A DNA stretch of 64,000 nucleotides from contig CAZQFH010000003.1 in the NCBI GenBank assembly GCA_964592595.1, positions 1 to 64,000 on the forward strand. The letters are read 5' to 3'. Below are positions 15,894-24,775 of this stretch, in pieces. The position numbers and the translations under genes were made by a program. This DNA is from UBA5536 sp964592595 (GTDB taxonomy: Bacteria > Bacteroidota > Bacteroidia > Bacteroidales > F082). The stretch's first letter is position 1. Each line of letters begins with the position of its first letter. Below the pieces are notes generated by a model, which worked only from the letters and a program-made list of their open reading frames with translations, was not told the origin of the DNA and did no database searches.

Positions 15894-18800
15894 AATCTAT
15901 CTAATATTTCTATACGATTAATATTCCTACCTTTTTCATTGAAGAAAGAGATTTGATTATCTGTTAAATCATACAGCTCATAAACTTTGCTATCCAAAGC
16001 ATTCCAATGGGATTCTAACAGGTTTTTCAGTGTAGTCTTTTGTCGTGGGGATGCTCTTGTGTATTGCTTTTGGTTTTCTTCAATATTTTGTGCCAACGCT
16101 GAAGTTTGTTCCACCAAATCATTATTTGTGTTGAAATTAACCTTCGGGAAAGGAATGGGTTCAATGAACTGCTTATTGAACTTGAAATAACCATTTTGTT
16201 GGCTCAGAGCAATAGACCTTGCAAGTACGGAAAACAAAGTTGAATTAATGATGCCTGCAATTGCATATAGATTTCGTTCACTTTTGTTTGGTATTTCAAT
16301 GAAGAACATATTGGCATTATCACAGTAATTTAAAGAATTCTGTGTTATGGTGGCGTAGGTATCAATTGCAGTCATAGGCAACAAAATTTTGGGATAAACT
16401 GCCTTATGATTTTGAACTCTTGTAAATAGATGCCAATTTTCGTCTCCTTCACAAGTTTCAACATTGTTAACGATTTCTTCTTTGTGACGAGTCAGATACG
16501 CTCCTGCTAATGGGAAACGAGTCCGAAATTCTGAAAACGTGATTGGAGCATTTTCATCAATGGACGTATCATAAGGAAAAATCACATAAGTTGAAGTTAC
16601 ATCTTCACAAAAAGGATAAAACCTTTCATTGGCCATTAACGGACGACAGGCATCAATTTCCAATCTGATATTTTCTTCAAGATGCGTGCTTCCTGTTAGC
16701 GTTCCGTCATTGTTTATTGAGTTTATTTTAATATGATATGCTTTGTCCCATAATACTTGAACACCAACTTTTACTTTTGCAAAATCTCCAAATTTTCCGT
16801 GTTGGTCAAGCAGTTTTGTCTTAATGCTCAACAAATCTGCATCTTCAAAATTCCAAGGAGTTTGATTTAGTGCATTTGCAGGAATTACTGTAAAATTTGA
16901 ATCATTGATTTCAAAGGCTTCTATGCTACGCAATGTTGAGGGAATTTCTGCTAATTCCGATTCGATTTTCAGGAATGAAATATTTTCAGGTTTGGACTTA
17001 TCTATGATTAGCGTTGCTATGTATGTAACCCTGTTAGGGAATATTTTTGAAGATTCAAATTCAATGACTTGCGAAAGAAGTTTCTCCGAAGTGATAAACT
17101 CACGGAATTTTTTGCCATAATCAGTTTTAAAGAAACGCCTTTGAACTATTAAGCCTAATTTTCCTGTATCATTTAAAATTGAAATAGCACGTTCCATAAA
17201 GGCAACCGCTAAATCTATCTTCCCATTTTTAGTTGTATGGTATTCATCCTTTAAATATTGGTGCATTATGGGATATTCCACATTGTAGTTCTTTACTTCT
17301 ACATAAGGTGGATTACCAATGATATAATCAAACCCATCTTTTGCATTAAAGATTTCAAAGAATCCCCCCGTACTTCTATAATCAAAAGCATTTGTTCTAA
17401 ACAGTTGGTCTTGGTCTGAAATAATTTGAGGATACTTCGTTGAAATGTCAGTTGACACCAATGTATTGCCACACTTAATATTATTGCCTACATTGTTTAG
17501 TATCTGGCTTCCATAAATTCCAATTTCTCGATAATTTTCGTAATATTCTGAACTGTCCACTACTTTTAATGAAAGTGACATTCGTGCTACTTCTACTGCT
17601 TCTGGGTCTATATCAACTCCATAGATACAGTTTGATATTAATTGCCTTTTCCCTTCAATTGTAAGGGTTGTTACATCTGAATTCTGAAAAAAGAACGTGC
17701 TGTAATCCGTTGAAGGGTTTTGAGTATAATATTCAATTATAATGTCTTGCAGATAATCAAAAGTTTCAATCAAAAAAATTCCGCTACCACAGGCAAAATC
17801 TAAAATTTTAGTATTTAGTAGTCCTTCATACCCTTGTTCTAGTAGCTTTTCTTTTAGAATGGTTCTTTTTAGTAAATCCTGTACTAAAAATTGAGGAGTA
17901 CTAATTGCTCCGTTAGTTTTAATGTATTCCAACTTAAGCCTTTCAGAAACTTCTCCATCTTCAATGACTAATTTTTTTGAAAGGAATATTTCATAAATGT
18001 CACTCAATAATTTTGTAGGTATAACTTCAAAACGATAAGGAGAAGGATAATACAATAAGGCTATTAATTCCTTTATAACAACATTATCTATTTCTAATGT
18101 TTGAAGGTCGTTTATTCTGTTAAAAAGAGGACCGTCATAGTGTTCAAAGAATTCATTATAGGAGGAAGCCTTAAATGAAACCCAAAAATCATTTTCTAAA
18201 AAAGAGAGCAGTAAGCCTTCTCTTTCAATCCTTCTCGCTTCGCAAATTCTTATAAAAATGATGCGATTGATGATTACCTGTGTCAGATAGGATAACAGTT
18301 CGGTATTGTCGTTAATTAGCTCTTTATTCCTTTCAACAATATTTTTTGCAAGTGATAATCTAAATTTTGCAAGTTGCTCGGCAAATACAAAATCAGGCGT
18401 TAGTTTTTGAATGCTCGAAACATTTTTTAATGTGTTAGAATAGAGCTTTTCAAGATTGCCATTGATGACATGGGTTTTGAGAAGATGGTTTTCTAAAATC
18501 TCAAAACTATCAACATATTCATCTATTTTCAGATAAGTTCTACCAAGGTTTGCAGATTGTTCTTGATTCGGGATGTACGTACAATCATATATGGCTAATT
18601 CTTCAAAATTTGTCAAAAATGCACAAGGAGCCAAAATAGACCAACCATAAGATTTTATTTGAAAAGCGGATGTATTACTTGTTTCAATGTTTACTGAAAC
18701 AGCCTTCGCATCTAAAAAAGTAAGTTTTTGATTGTTTAGCTTAAAGGTATAATCAGGTCTTGTAGAGGTAGAGTCGATTTCTTCAAGCCTTCTTTTTTCT

Positions 18801-18985
18801 TCTGTGGATAATACTTTTTCTTGTAATATTTGAGAAGTATCCCTTACGTCCCATCCAAAAATAGAAAGAAGCTCGTTAATCCAAGTTCTAATAGTTTCTT
18901 CTGAACTTAAATTTAAACGGCCTTCTCGTTTAAAGCTTTGGTATCTATCTACCAAGTTGGCTAATTGTTCTTTTCTTTGGGACAT
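15890..18985 (-). CDS. Type IIG-like fused restriction endonuclease / N6-adenine methylase
   Basis: A 1031-residue single-chain enzyme. An N-terminal PD-(D/E)xK nuclease core is present: P77-D78 (STRPDYTF) followed by D92-A93-K94 (LTFLDAKA). A helical connector leads to the methylase with motif I at about 396-402 (DFACGSGIF) and NPPY at 558-561 (IGNPPYVEVKNY). From about 700 on the sequence fits a TaqI/Eco57I-type recognition domain. Length is close to Eco57I (about 1000). The ATG abuts the TAA of the XRE gene (TAAATG) and the end overlaps the second methylase gene by 4 bp, so expression is tightly coupled. A solitary phage-defence methylase is an alternative only if the nuclease site is inactive, but its residues look intact. 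Confidence 0.88.
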   Translation of the reverse strand: MSQRKEQLANLVDRYQSFKREGRLNLSSEETIRTWINELLSIFGWDVRDTSQILQEKVLSTEEKRRLEEIDSTSTRPDYTFKLNNQKLTFLDAKAVSVNIETSNTSAFQIKSYGWSILAPCAFLTNFEELAIYDCTYIPNQEQSANLGRTYLKIDEYVDSFEILENHLLKTHVINGNLEKLYSNTLKNVSSIQKLTPDFVFAEQLAKFRLSLAKNIVERNKELINDNTELLSYLTQVIINRIIFIRICEARRIEREGLLLSFLENDFWVSFKASSYNEFFEHYDGPLFNRINDLQTLEIDNVVIKELIALLYYPSPYRFEVIPTKLLSDIYEIFLSKKLVIEDGEVSERLKLEYIKTNGAISTPQFLVQDLLKRTILKEKLLEQGYEGLLNTKILDFACGSGIFLIETFDYLQDIIIEYYTQNPSTDYSTFFFQNSDVTTLTIEGKRQLISNCIYGVDIDPEAVEVARMSLSLKVVDSSEYYENYREIGIYGSQILNNVGNNIKCGNTLVSTDISTKYPQIISDQDQLFRTNAFDYRSTGGFFEIFNAKDGFDYIIGNPPYVEVKNYNVEYPIMHQYLKDEYHTTKNGKIDLAVAFMERAISILNDTGKLGLIVQRRFFKTDYGKKFREFITSEKLLSQVIEFESSKIFPNRVTYIATLIIDKSKPENISFLKIESELAEIPSTLRSIEAFEINDSNFTVIPANALNQTPWNFEDADLLSIKTKLLDQHGKFGDFAKVKVGVQVLWDKAYHIKINSINNDGTLTGSTHLEENIRLEIDACRPLMANERFYPFCEDVTSTYVIFPYDTSIDENAPITFSEFRTRFPLAGAYLTRHKEEIVNNVETCEGDENWHLFTRVQNHKAVYPKILLPMTAIDTYATITQNSLNYCDNANMFFIEIPNKSERNLYAIAGIINSTLFSVLARSIALSQQNGYFKFNKQFIEPIPFPKVNFNTNNDLVEQTSALAQNIEENQKQYTRASPRQKTTLKNLLESHWNALDSKVYELYDLTDNQISFFNEKGRNINRIEILDRL

Positions 18986-19309
18986 TTATAATTCTAATTT
19001 TCCTTGTTTTACATTAGTGTTGCGATAATAATTAGCAGTATCTTCAGCCACAGTAAAAATAGAACCAGAGCATTTATATTTTAAGGCTTCTCTAACAAAT
19101 TTGTCAGCAAAGAACAAATCTGTAACAGATTGTAAATCCATTTCAAACAGCTCGGATAGTTTCTTTAGTTTTGATTTACTGAATTTTTGACTGCCGTTTT
19201 CAATTCGACTAATGGCACTTGTGTTGATTCCGATTTTCGCACCGAATTCAGTTTGTGTCCATTCTCTTTTTTCCCTTTCCGTTTTTAAAAAGTGTCCGAA
19301 ACTTGCCAT
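18986..19309 (-). CDS. XRE-family HTH regulator, probable controller of the restriction genes
   Basis: A 107-residue protein with a helix-turn-helix in residues 4-60 (TQTEFGAKIGINTSAISRIE). The remaining 45 residues are basic and could aid dimerisation. Position and coupling (its stop codon touches the nuclease start codon) suit a C-protein that delays or limits restriction-enzyme expression, though C-proteins are usually shorter (about 80 residues). An inverted repeat around its own promoter suggests autoregulation. Confidence 0.82.
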   Translation of the reverse strand: MASFGHFLKTEREKREWTQTEFGAKIGINTSAISRIENGSQKFSKSKLKKLSELFEMDLQSVTDLFFADKFVREALKYKCSGSIFTVAEDTANYYRNTNVKQGKLEL

Positions 19310-19334
19310 TATTTTAGTTTAATCAAAAAATGAT

Positions 19335-19383
19335 TTGACCTATTTTTAGCAAATTTAAAAATAATTTTCTGATTTAGGGTCAA
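19335..19383 (-). promoter_or_regulatory. Promoter and operator-like inverted repeat of the restriction operon
   Basis: Minus strand: TTGACC (19383-19378), then TAAATTTG (19357-19350, perfect -7 box; 23 bp from the TTG). The complement of the first element, giving an inverted TTGACC/GGTCAA pair, recurs at 19335-19340 just past the expected transcript start. The two half-sites bracket the core promoter, a layout suited to binding by the XRE protein encoded 26 bp downstream. Confidence 0.55.
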
Positions 19384-19501
19384 GTTGTCGATTTTTTTCG
19401 AGCGGAGGCAAAAAACAGCTCTTTTGGTTTTTTTAGCGTTTGGTTTTTGAGCAACTGGATTCAGCTTTCAAACAACTTGCTTTTAAGATTGCTTTTAGTG
19501 G

Positions 19502-20362
19502 TTATATGCTTTTCGATTCGAAAGATTTAAGCGTAGTTCCATCTTTTAGCTTCCACTCGGTTAATCCATTAGCATTTCTGCCTAAAACAACAACAGCTGC
19601 TGTGCTTGGACTTGAAAAAACAAAATCCTCTGATAATTCATAAATCCCATTAATACTTTGGATAATTCCGTTATCAATTAATGAATCTCTTAAACGAAGT
19701 AAATTTGAAGAAAGTGAAGGAACTGCTGAATTTGCAATTCTAGAACCTTTTAATACCACAAAACCATCTGATGTTGGTTCTCCCTGTGCATCTGCTCCAC
19801 GCGCTGCTTGAATAAAAAAGGTTTCTTGCTCCTGCTTGTATTTTGGTTTACTTTCTCTCTTTTCTTCAAAAACTTTATGACCGAGAGTGTTTATTATGAT
19901 TTTAATATTCTCTATGAATTCTTCCATTTCAGCTCTGTCAGGTTCCGAAATTGATGATTGTGCAGGTATAGTTGTGTTATCTATTTGATATCTATTGACT
20001 TTTTTAGCAATTTCATATAAACCATTTTCAAGGTATTTGATGTGAGCTTTGTTTAGGTTTTCATCTTTACTAATGAAGAGAATAGCTTCATTCCAGAAGT
20101 CTTTCTGAGTTAAATGTTGTGTTAATCTTTTTAGAACAATTTCGGCTTCCCCTACGTAAACAAGATCTTTACCAGTCTCATCTTTTCCGAAAAGCAGATA
20201 AACACCAGGATTATTTAAATCTGGCCTATCGGAACATTCTTTCACCTTTATTCTGGGGATTTTATATGCTTTGCCAGTCCAGTTTGAAAGTTCTCCGGAC
20301 ATTCTCCCGTTTGGATCACCGTCAATAAGAAAGAGTTTTATAGTTTTTCCAAAATTCTTCAT
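19502..20362 (-). CDS. GIY-YIG nuclease-domain protein with C-terminal DUF4357
   Basis: A 286-residue protein. The GIY-YIG core spans about residues 50-120: G53-V-Y55 (PGVYLLFGK), Y69-V-G71 (VYVGEAE), R79 (VLKRLTQHL) and E112 (IKYLENGL), the expected metal-binding glutamate. The C-terminal part (about 240-286) has the short DUF4357 pattern (SPSTAAVVVLGRNANG, WKLKDGTTL). Such proteins are often found beside restriction systems, but their target is not established. It is transcribed from its own promoter region, 192 bp before the XRE gene, in the same direction. Confidence 0.85.
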   Translation of the reverse strand: MKNFGKTIKLFLIDGDPNGRMSGELSNWTGKAYKIPRIKVKECSDRPDLNNPGVYLLFGKDETGKDLVYVGEAEIVLKRLTQHLTQKDFWNEAILFISKDENLNKAHIKYLENGLYEIAKKVNRYQIDNTTIPAQSSISEPDRAEMEEFIENIKIIINTLGHKVFEEKRESKPKYKQEQETFFIQAARGADAQGEPTSDGFVVLKGSRIANSAVPSLSSNLLRLRDSLIDNGIIQSINGIYELSEDFVFSSPSTAAVVVLGRNANGLTEWKLKDGTTLKSFESKSI

Positions 20363-20418
20363 TTAGTTTTTTTTGCCTGTAATCTTGAGTCGATTAACTT
20401 GAAAAAAATAAAAATTTG

Positions 20419-20456
20419 ACTCAGTGGATTCAATTTTAATAATAACTCAGTGGATT
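20419..20456 (-). repeat. 12-bp direct repeat flanking a -7-like box before the GIY-YIG gene
   Basis: ACTCAGTGGATT (plus-strand reading) occurs at 20419-20430 and again, identical, at 20445-20456. Between the copies the minus strand reads TAAAATTG (20438-20431), one mismatch from TAnnTTTG. A protein binding both copies would cover the promoter. The 245-bp gap 20363-20607 holds nothing else that I can identify. Confidence 0.5.
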
Positions 20457-20607
20457 GATATTGATAGACTTAGTCTTGTAATAAATTAATTACTTTGTCG
20501 AATCAATGCTTTTTCTTAAGTAAGGGTTTTTGATCAAACAACACCATTTGTCAAAGGTAAGAAAAAATGAAAATGTTTTCTTTTACAAAATCTATTGAAT
20601 TATAATT

Positions 20608-21714
20608 TCATTCAAACCTCAACCCTTCTTTTTCCAGTTGTTTTTTAAGGGAGTTGACGGCTTTGTCGAGCGAATGGACGCCTTTGCGGAGCTCAGGCGA
20701 AGCTTGTTGCAATTGTTTCAGCAGCCCTAAACTGTTGGCCATATTTTTGCCTGAATCAAGTAGCAGGCGGTCGCTTGTTTCTGAATGGTGCGAGCCGTTT
20801 CGCTGCTGCCAATCAACCCAATCATTATAGGATGTTGCAGCCTGATTATAGCTTGTAGTTGCCTGATTCAGCCAATCAACTTCCTGATTGTAGCGGGCAA
20901 TTTCGAGGTTTTGAGATAAAAAATCAAGACGTGTGTTTATGGCATTATGTGGATAGTAATAGCGCAGAATGCGGTGATATTCGGCAAGCATTTGGGTATT
21001 CTGATCTAAATTTTCAAAGGCTGCTATGGAATCGGTGTAAGCAAAAACCCCAATCAAATTTGTTTGCTGAAACTTACTGTGGATGAAATCTTGATGCGAA
21101 AGTGGCTGTTCACTAAATTGCCAGATAGGATCGTATGGCATATGTGTAAGCCTCATTTGATCTGGTTTTAACATAAAAAAACCTGGATCAAATCTGGTCT
21201 CAAAGCGCTTGCCTATAAGTGATCCTGCTGCCCATGTTGGATCAAAAAGCATCCATTTTTGGTCAATTTTTGCAGCTACCCAGGCATGCGGCACCGGACT
21301 AATGATTTCTCCTTGACGCGTATAGCCTCCAATACTAAATGAAGGAATATGCAGAAGCCTGAATACGCTGTCCATAATACCGGCATAGCCTTCGCACACA
21401 CCTTTGCGCTGTTTAAAAGTACGTTCGAGTATTATCTGAAGACTTTCGTTTCGTGTATTTCCAGCTTGCCGGTAAGCTTGCAAATCGTAGGTAATATTGT
21501 TTCCCAACCACCAATAAATGGCTGCTGCGGCTTCTTTTTCCTCGGGAAAGTGTTCGCGAATAAAGTCAGCGAGTGCATCGATGGATTTTAACTTTGGGTT
21601 TTTCTTTTGGAAAGTTGCCTCGATTCGTTTCCAGTCGGGTTCTGCACCCATTGCCAGGAGCTGCAGTGATATAAGAAAAAGAAGGAGCAAACCAAAATGT
21701 TTCAGCATGAGCAT
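20608..21714 (-). CDS. Exported transglutaminase-like cysteine protease domain protein
   Basis: A 368-residue protein with a signal peptide (MLMLKHFGLLLLFLISLQLLAMGA). The transglutaminase core lies at 60-165 with a full triad: C107 (KGVCEGYAGIMD), H143 (VPHAWVAAKI) and D158 (MLFDPTW). The C-terminal 200 residues are mostly helical with no known motif. These bacterial homologs resemble the kyphoscoliosis peptidase group and are generally thought to be proteases, not crosslinkers. The Met at 21708 is an equally possible start. A -7 box (TATTTTTG at 21735-21728) lies just upstream. Confidence 0.85.
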   Translation of the reverse strand: MLMLKHFGLLLLFLISLQLLAMGAEPDWKRIEATFQKKNPKLKSIDALADFIREHFPEEKEAAAAIYWWLGNNITYDLQAYRQAGNTRNESLQIILERTFKQRKGVCEGYAGIMDSVFRLLHIPSFSIGGYTRQGEIISPVPHAWVAAKIDQKWMLFDPTWAAGSLIGKRFETRFDPGFFMLKPDQMRLTHMPYDPIWQFSEQPLSHQDFIHSKFQQTNLIGVFAYTDSIAAFENLDQNTQMLAEYHRILRYYYPHNAINTRLDFLSQNLEIARYNQEVDWLNQATTSYNQAATSYNDWVDWQQRNGSHHSETSDRLLLDSGKNMANSLGLLKQLQQASPELRKGVHSLDKAVNSLKKQLEKEGLRFE

Positions 21715-21756
21715 GAAACGTAAATTGCAAAAATATATTTTGAATGCATGAGAAAG

Positions 21757-21792
21757 AAAAAATCCCGGCGAGTGCTATACTGCCGGGATTTT
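21757..21792 (-). terminator. Terminator of the S46 peptidase gene
   Basis: AAAATCCCGGC pairs perfectly with GCCGGGATTTT around a 12-nt loop. Read on the minus strand, the right arm continues into a TTTTTT run. It lies 20 bp after the peptidase stop codon. Confidence 0.8.
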
Positions 21793-21811
21793 AAATTATC
21801 TTTCACCGTTT

Positions 21812-24043
21812 TTATTCAAGCATAATAGCTTCTTCGACTGCTGTTTCAGCTTTTTCAGTTTTCAAAACCGGACGATCTTTCACAATTACCATTTCGTCTA
21901 TCAGGTTTTGAGCACCGGCAAATTTGTCGATAATGAGCAGTACGTATCGAATATCTACATTGATCGTACGTTGCAACTCAGGTTCAAAGGCAATATCACC
22001 ACTCATGGCTTCCCAGTTGCCATCGAAAGCAAGGCCAATCAAACGGCCTTTGGCATCAATCACGGGGCTTCCGGAATTTCCTCCTGTGATGTCGTGTGTG
22101 GTAAGCATACAAACAGTCATGCTGCCGTTTTTGTTACCGTAAGGGCCATAATCTTTCGTTTGGATAATCTCCTTCAACCGATCAGCTACAACAAATTCCG
22201 ATACTGTTGGGTCTTCTTTTTCCAATATTCCATTAGTGGTTGTAATGAAATCGTAGTGAATAGCATCAGCTGGGTAATAATCCTGTACTGTTCCGTAAGT
22301 TAATCGAAGGCTGAAATTAGCATTTGGATAGAATTTTTTATCCGGCTGCATTTCGCGCAGGCCAGCCATAAACAATCGGTTTCCTTTATCGAGATTGTCA
22401 TAAGCATCTTCTGTTTTTGCCATCATTTCGTTGTAGCTGGCAACAAAAGCCCGCACCAATGCGTAAGCAGGATCTTTTTCTATGGTTTTAGCCTTTGGAT
22501 TGTCGAGCAATGCATTTACTGATGATTCTTTGGCAAAAGCAGTTTTATTGAATACATCAGCAGCGTAGGCATTAAAATCTCCTTTGTATTTTTTTTCTAT
22601 TTCCTTAAGTGCCTCAGGCTGTTGTGCAACAGCAACATTTTCGTAATACATCTGCATCATACTTGCCAGCAAATTTTGATCGATGCCGGTATTATAATTC
22701 TTGAAGTGATTTTCAACAGCACTCTTTAGTCTTTCAGTTTGCTGTTTGATTGTAGCTTCGTCAGTGTCTTTATCAGCCAATGATTCGGCAAGGCGATTGA
22801 AACGGTTGGCAAAACCCAGAATTTCTGGTCCGCGCAAAACAGATTCCATCATAAACCAGCGTACCAGGTTGTATTCGCCAATAGTTTGGTAAGCATTTTC
22901 GATTAAAGGGAGCGCTTCTCCGTATTGGGTTTTCATTAATGGATTTTTGTCGAGCCAGTTATTAAAATCAGCTTCGATATGACGTTTTTTGTTGGCAACT
23001 TTTAAGCGTTTCAGCCCTTTGGTTTGGCCGATAAAATATTTCCAATAATTGGCAGTACCGGCATATTTGGAGGCGTATTGCAGGCGTGTTTTTTCGCTGG
23101 CATCCATACCTTCGCGCATGATGCGGAGTTTTTCTTCACGAATTTTTACGATGGTAGGATTACTTTCTTTCACGGCCAGATCAACACCCCACGAAGTAAG
23201 GTACCTGTCAGTACTTCCTGGATTTCCAAGAATCATGGAGAAATCACCTTTTTCGATTCCTGCGATTGAGACAGGCAGAAAATGACGGGGTTTAAAAGGC
23301 TTGTTATCAGCACTATATTCAGCCGGTTTGTTGTCTGATCCTGCATATACTCTGAAAATCGAAAAATCGCCGGTATGGCGTGGCCACATCCAGTTGTCCG
23401 TATCAGCACCGAATTTTCCGATGGCTTCGGGAGGTGTGCCTACAAGGCGGATATCCTTGAAGGTTTCGTAGGTGAGCAGGTAAAACTCATTGCCTTCGAA
23501 ATAGTCTTTCACAACGGCATTATAGTGGGTGTCTTTGGTGGCTTCATCCACAATGGCATGGCGGTTTTCGTTTAGCTTATTGCTGCGTTCTTTCTCCGTC
23601 ATATCAGCCGTAATGCCTTCGAGCATGCGGCTGGTAACGTCGTCCATACGAATTAGAAATTGAGCTGTAAGGCCGGGAATCGGGATTTCCTCTTCCTTAT
23701 TTTTAGCCCAGAAACCATCGGATAGGTAATCGTTTTCAACAGTGCTTACCGACTGTATCGAACCATATCCGCAATGGTGATTGGTAAGTAGAAGCCCCTG
23801 TTCTGAAATGATTTCGCCGGTACAGCCACGGCCAAAAATAACAATGGCATCTTTCAGGCTGCCCTGATTAACACTATAAATTTCTTCTGCTGTGAGCTGA
23901 AGACCCATTTTTCGCATGTCTTCATAGTTCAGGCGTTCGATAAACATTGGAATCCACATGCCTTCATCAGCTTTCACTTCCATGCGAAATAATCCCAGGC
24001 TGAGTACTACTAGGATCAGTAAGTTTTTCATTTTGTTCAACAT
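21812..24043 (-). CDS. S46 family dipeptidyl peptidase, DPP7 type
   Basis: A 743-residue exported serine peptidase. The signal peptide is followed by the S46 start (DEGMWIP). The catalytic residues are H90 (LLLTNHHCGYGS), an Asp in DNWMWPRHTGDFS and S657 (GGNSGSP). The residue 18 positions after the serine, G675 (AFDGNWEA), is the glycine known from DPP7, whose P1 preference is hydrophobic; DPP11 has Arg there and prefers Asp/Glu. It cuts dipeptides from peptide N-termini in the periplasm and feeds amino-acid catabolism. ATG at 24043 or 24031 are both possible; a -7 box (TAAATTTG at 24089-24082) lies upstream. It has its own terminator. Confidence 0.92.
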   Translation of the reverse strand: MLNKMKNLLILVVLSLGLFRMEVKADEGMWIPMFIERLNYEDMRKMGLQLTAEEIYSVNQGSLKDAIVIFGRGCTGEIISEQGLLLTNHHCGYGSIQSVSTVENDYLSDGFWAKNKEEEIPIPGLTAQFLIRMDDVTSRMLEGITADMTEKERSNKLNENRHAIVDEATKDTHYNAVVKDYFEGNEFYLLTYETFKDIRLVGTPPEAIGKFGADTDNWMWPRHTGDFSIFRVYAGSDNKPAEYSADNKPFKPRHFLPVSIAGIEKGDFSMILGNPGSTDRYLTSWGVDLAVKESNPTIVKIREEKLRIMREGMDASEKTRLQYASKYAGTANYWKYFIGQTKGLKRLKVANKKRHIEADFNNWLDKNPLMKTQYGEALPLIENAYQTIGEYNLVRWFMMESVLRGPEILGFANRFNRLAESLADKDTDEATIKQQTERLKSAVENHFKNYNTGIDQNLLASMMQMYYENVAVAQQPEALKEIEKKYKGDFNAYAADVFNKTAFAKESSVNALLDNPKAKTIEKDPAYALVRAFVASYNEMMAKTEDAYDNLDKGNRLFMAGLREMQPDKKFYPNANFSLRLTYGTVQDYYPADAIHYDFITTTNGILEKEDPTVSEFVVADRLKEIIQTKDYGPYGNKNGSMTVCMLTTHDITGGNSGSPVIDAKGRLIGLAFDGNWEAMSGDIAFEPELQRTINVDIRYVLLIIDKFAGAQNLIDEMVIVKDRPVLKTEKAETAVEEAIMLE

Positions 24044-24160
24044 ATCACGTTTTATTAAGGATAAAAAATTTGTTTCCGCAGCAAATTTAGCAATTTACAG
24101 CATGCAATAATGCAGAAAATCGTCTGTTGAACAATATTTAAGCCCCGCTGTTAGAGCCTT

Positions 24161-24775
24161 ATGAAATTATTTTGGGACGAACGTTTTGCTCAGGAAGCTT
24201 ACCTATATGGTGAGGCTCCTAATGTGTTTTTTAGTGAAGTTTTAAGGGAGCGCCCACCCGGAAAACTTTTGCTTCCCGGCGAGGGTGAAGGTCGTAATGC
24301 TGTGTGGGCAGCTACCATTGGATGGGATGTAACTGCTGTTGACTACAGTATTTCCGGAAAAGCAAAAGCACTCAAACTAGCTGAGCGACGCAAAGCAAAG
24401 CTTGATTATCAAATTCAGGATCTTGCGCAGCTCAATTTGCCTGAAAATACTTACGATGCCATTGCGTTGATTTTTGTACATCTTTCGGCACAAATCAGAG
24501 CAAAGGTACACAACGAATTGGTAAAAAGTTTGAAGCCAGGCGGATTGCTGATTATGGAATCGTTTCACAAAAACCAGCTGCATTTTGATTCGGGTGGGCC
24601 AAAAAATGCTGAAATGCTTTACGATAGTAAATTAATATCATCGGATTTTAGCGCCTTGGAGCTGAACCATCTTAGTGAAACACAAACGATATTAAGCGAA
24701 GGTGAATGGCACAAAGGTGAGGCAGCTGTGGTGCGTTATGTGGGTATCAAAACTGTTGAGCTAAGAACACGTTAA
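24161..24775 (+). CDS. Class I SAM-dependent methyltransferase (TehB/thiopurine-type)
   Basis: A 204-residue protein with a Rossmann methyltransferase core. The opening WDERFAQEAYLYGEAPN and the motif I variant LLLPGEGEGRNAVWAA are typical of TehB-like and thiopurine methyltransferase-like proteins. Motif II is VTAVDYS and the post-motif region is LKPGGLLIMESF. Substrate not predictable. It runs tail to tail with the hybrid kinase gene, with the two ends overlapping by 4 bp. Confidence 0.85.
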   Translation: MKLFWDERFAQEAYLYGEAPNVFFSEVLRERPPGKLLLPGEGEGRNAVWAATIGWDVTAVDYSISGKAKALKLAERRKAKLDYQIQDLAQLNLPENTYDAIALIFVHLSAQIRAKVHNELVKSLKPGGLLIMESFHKNQLHFDSGGPKNAEMLYDSKLISSDFSALELNHLSETQTILSEGEWHKGEAAVVRYVGIKTVELRTR

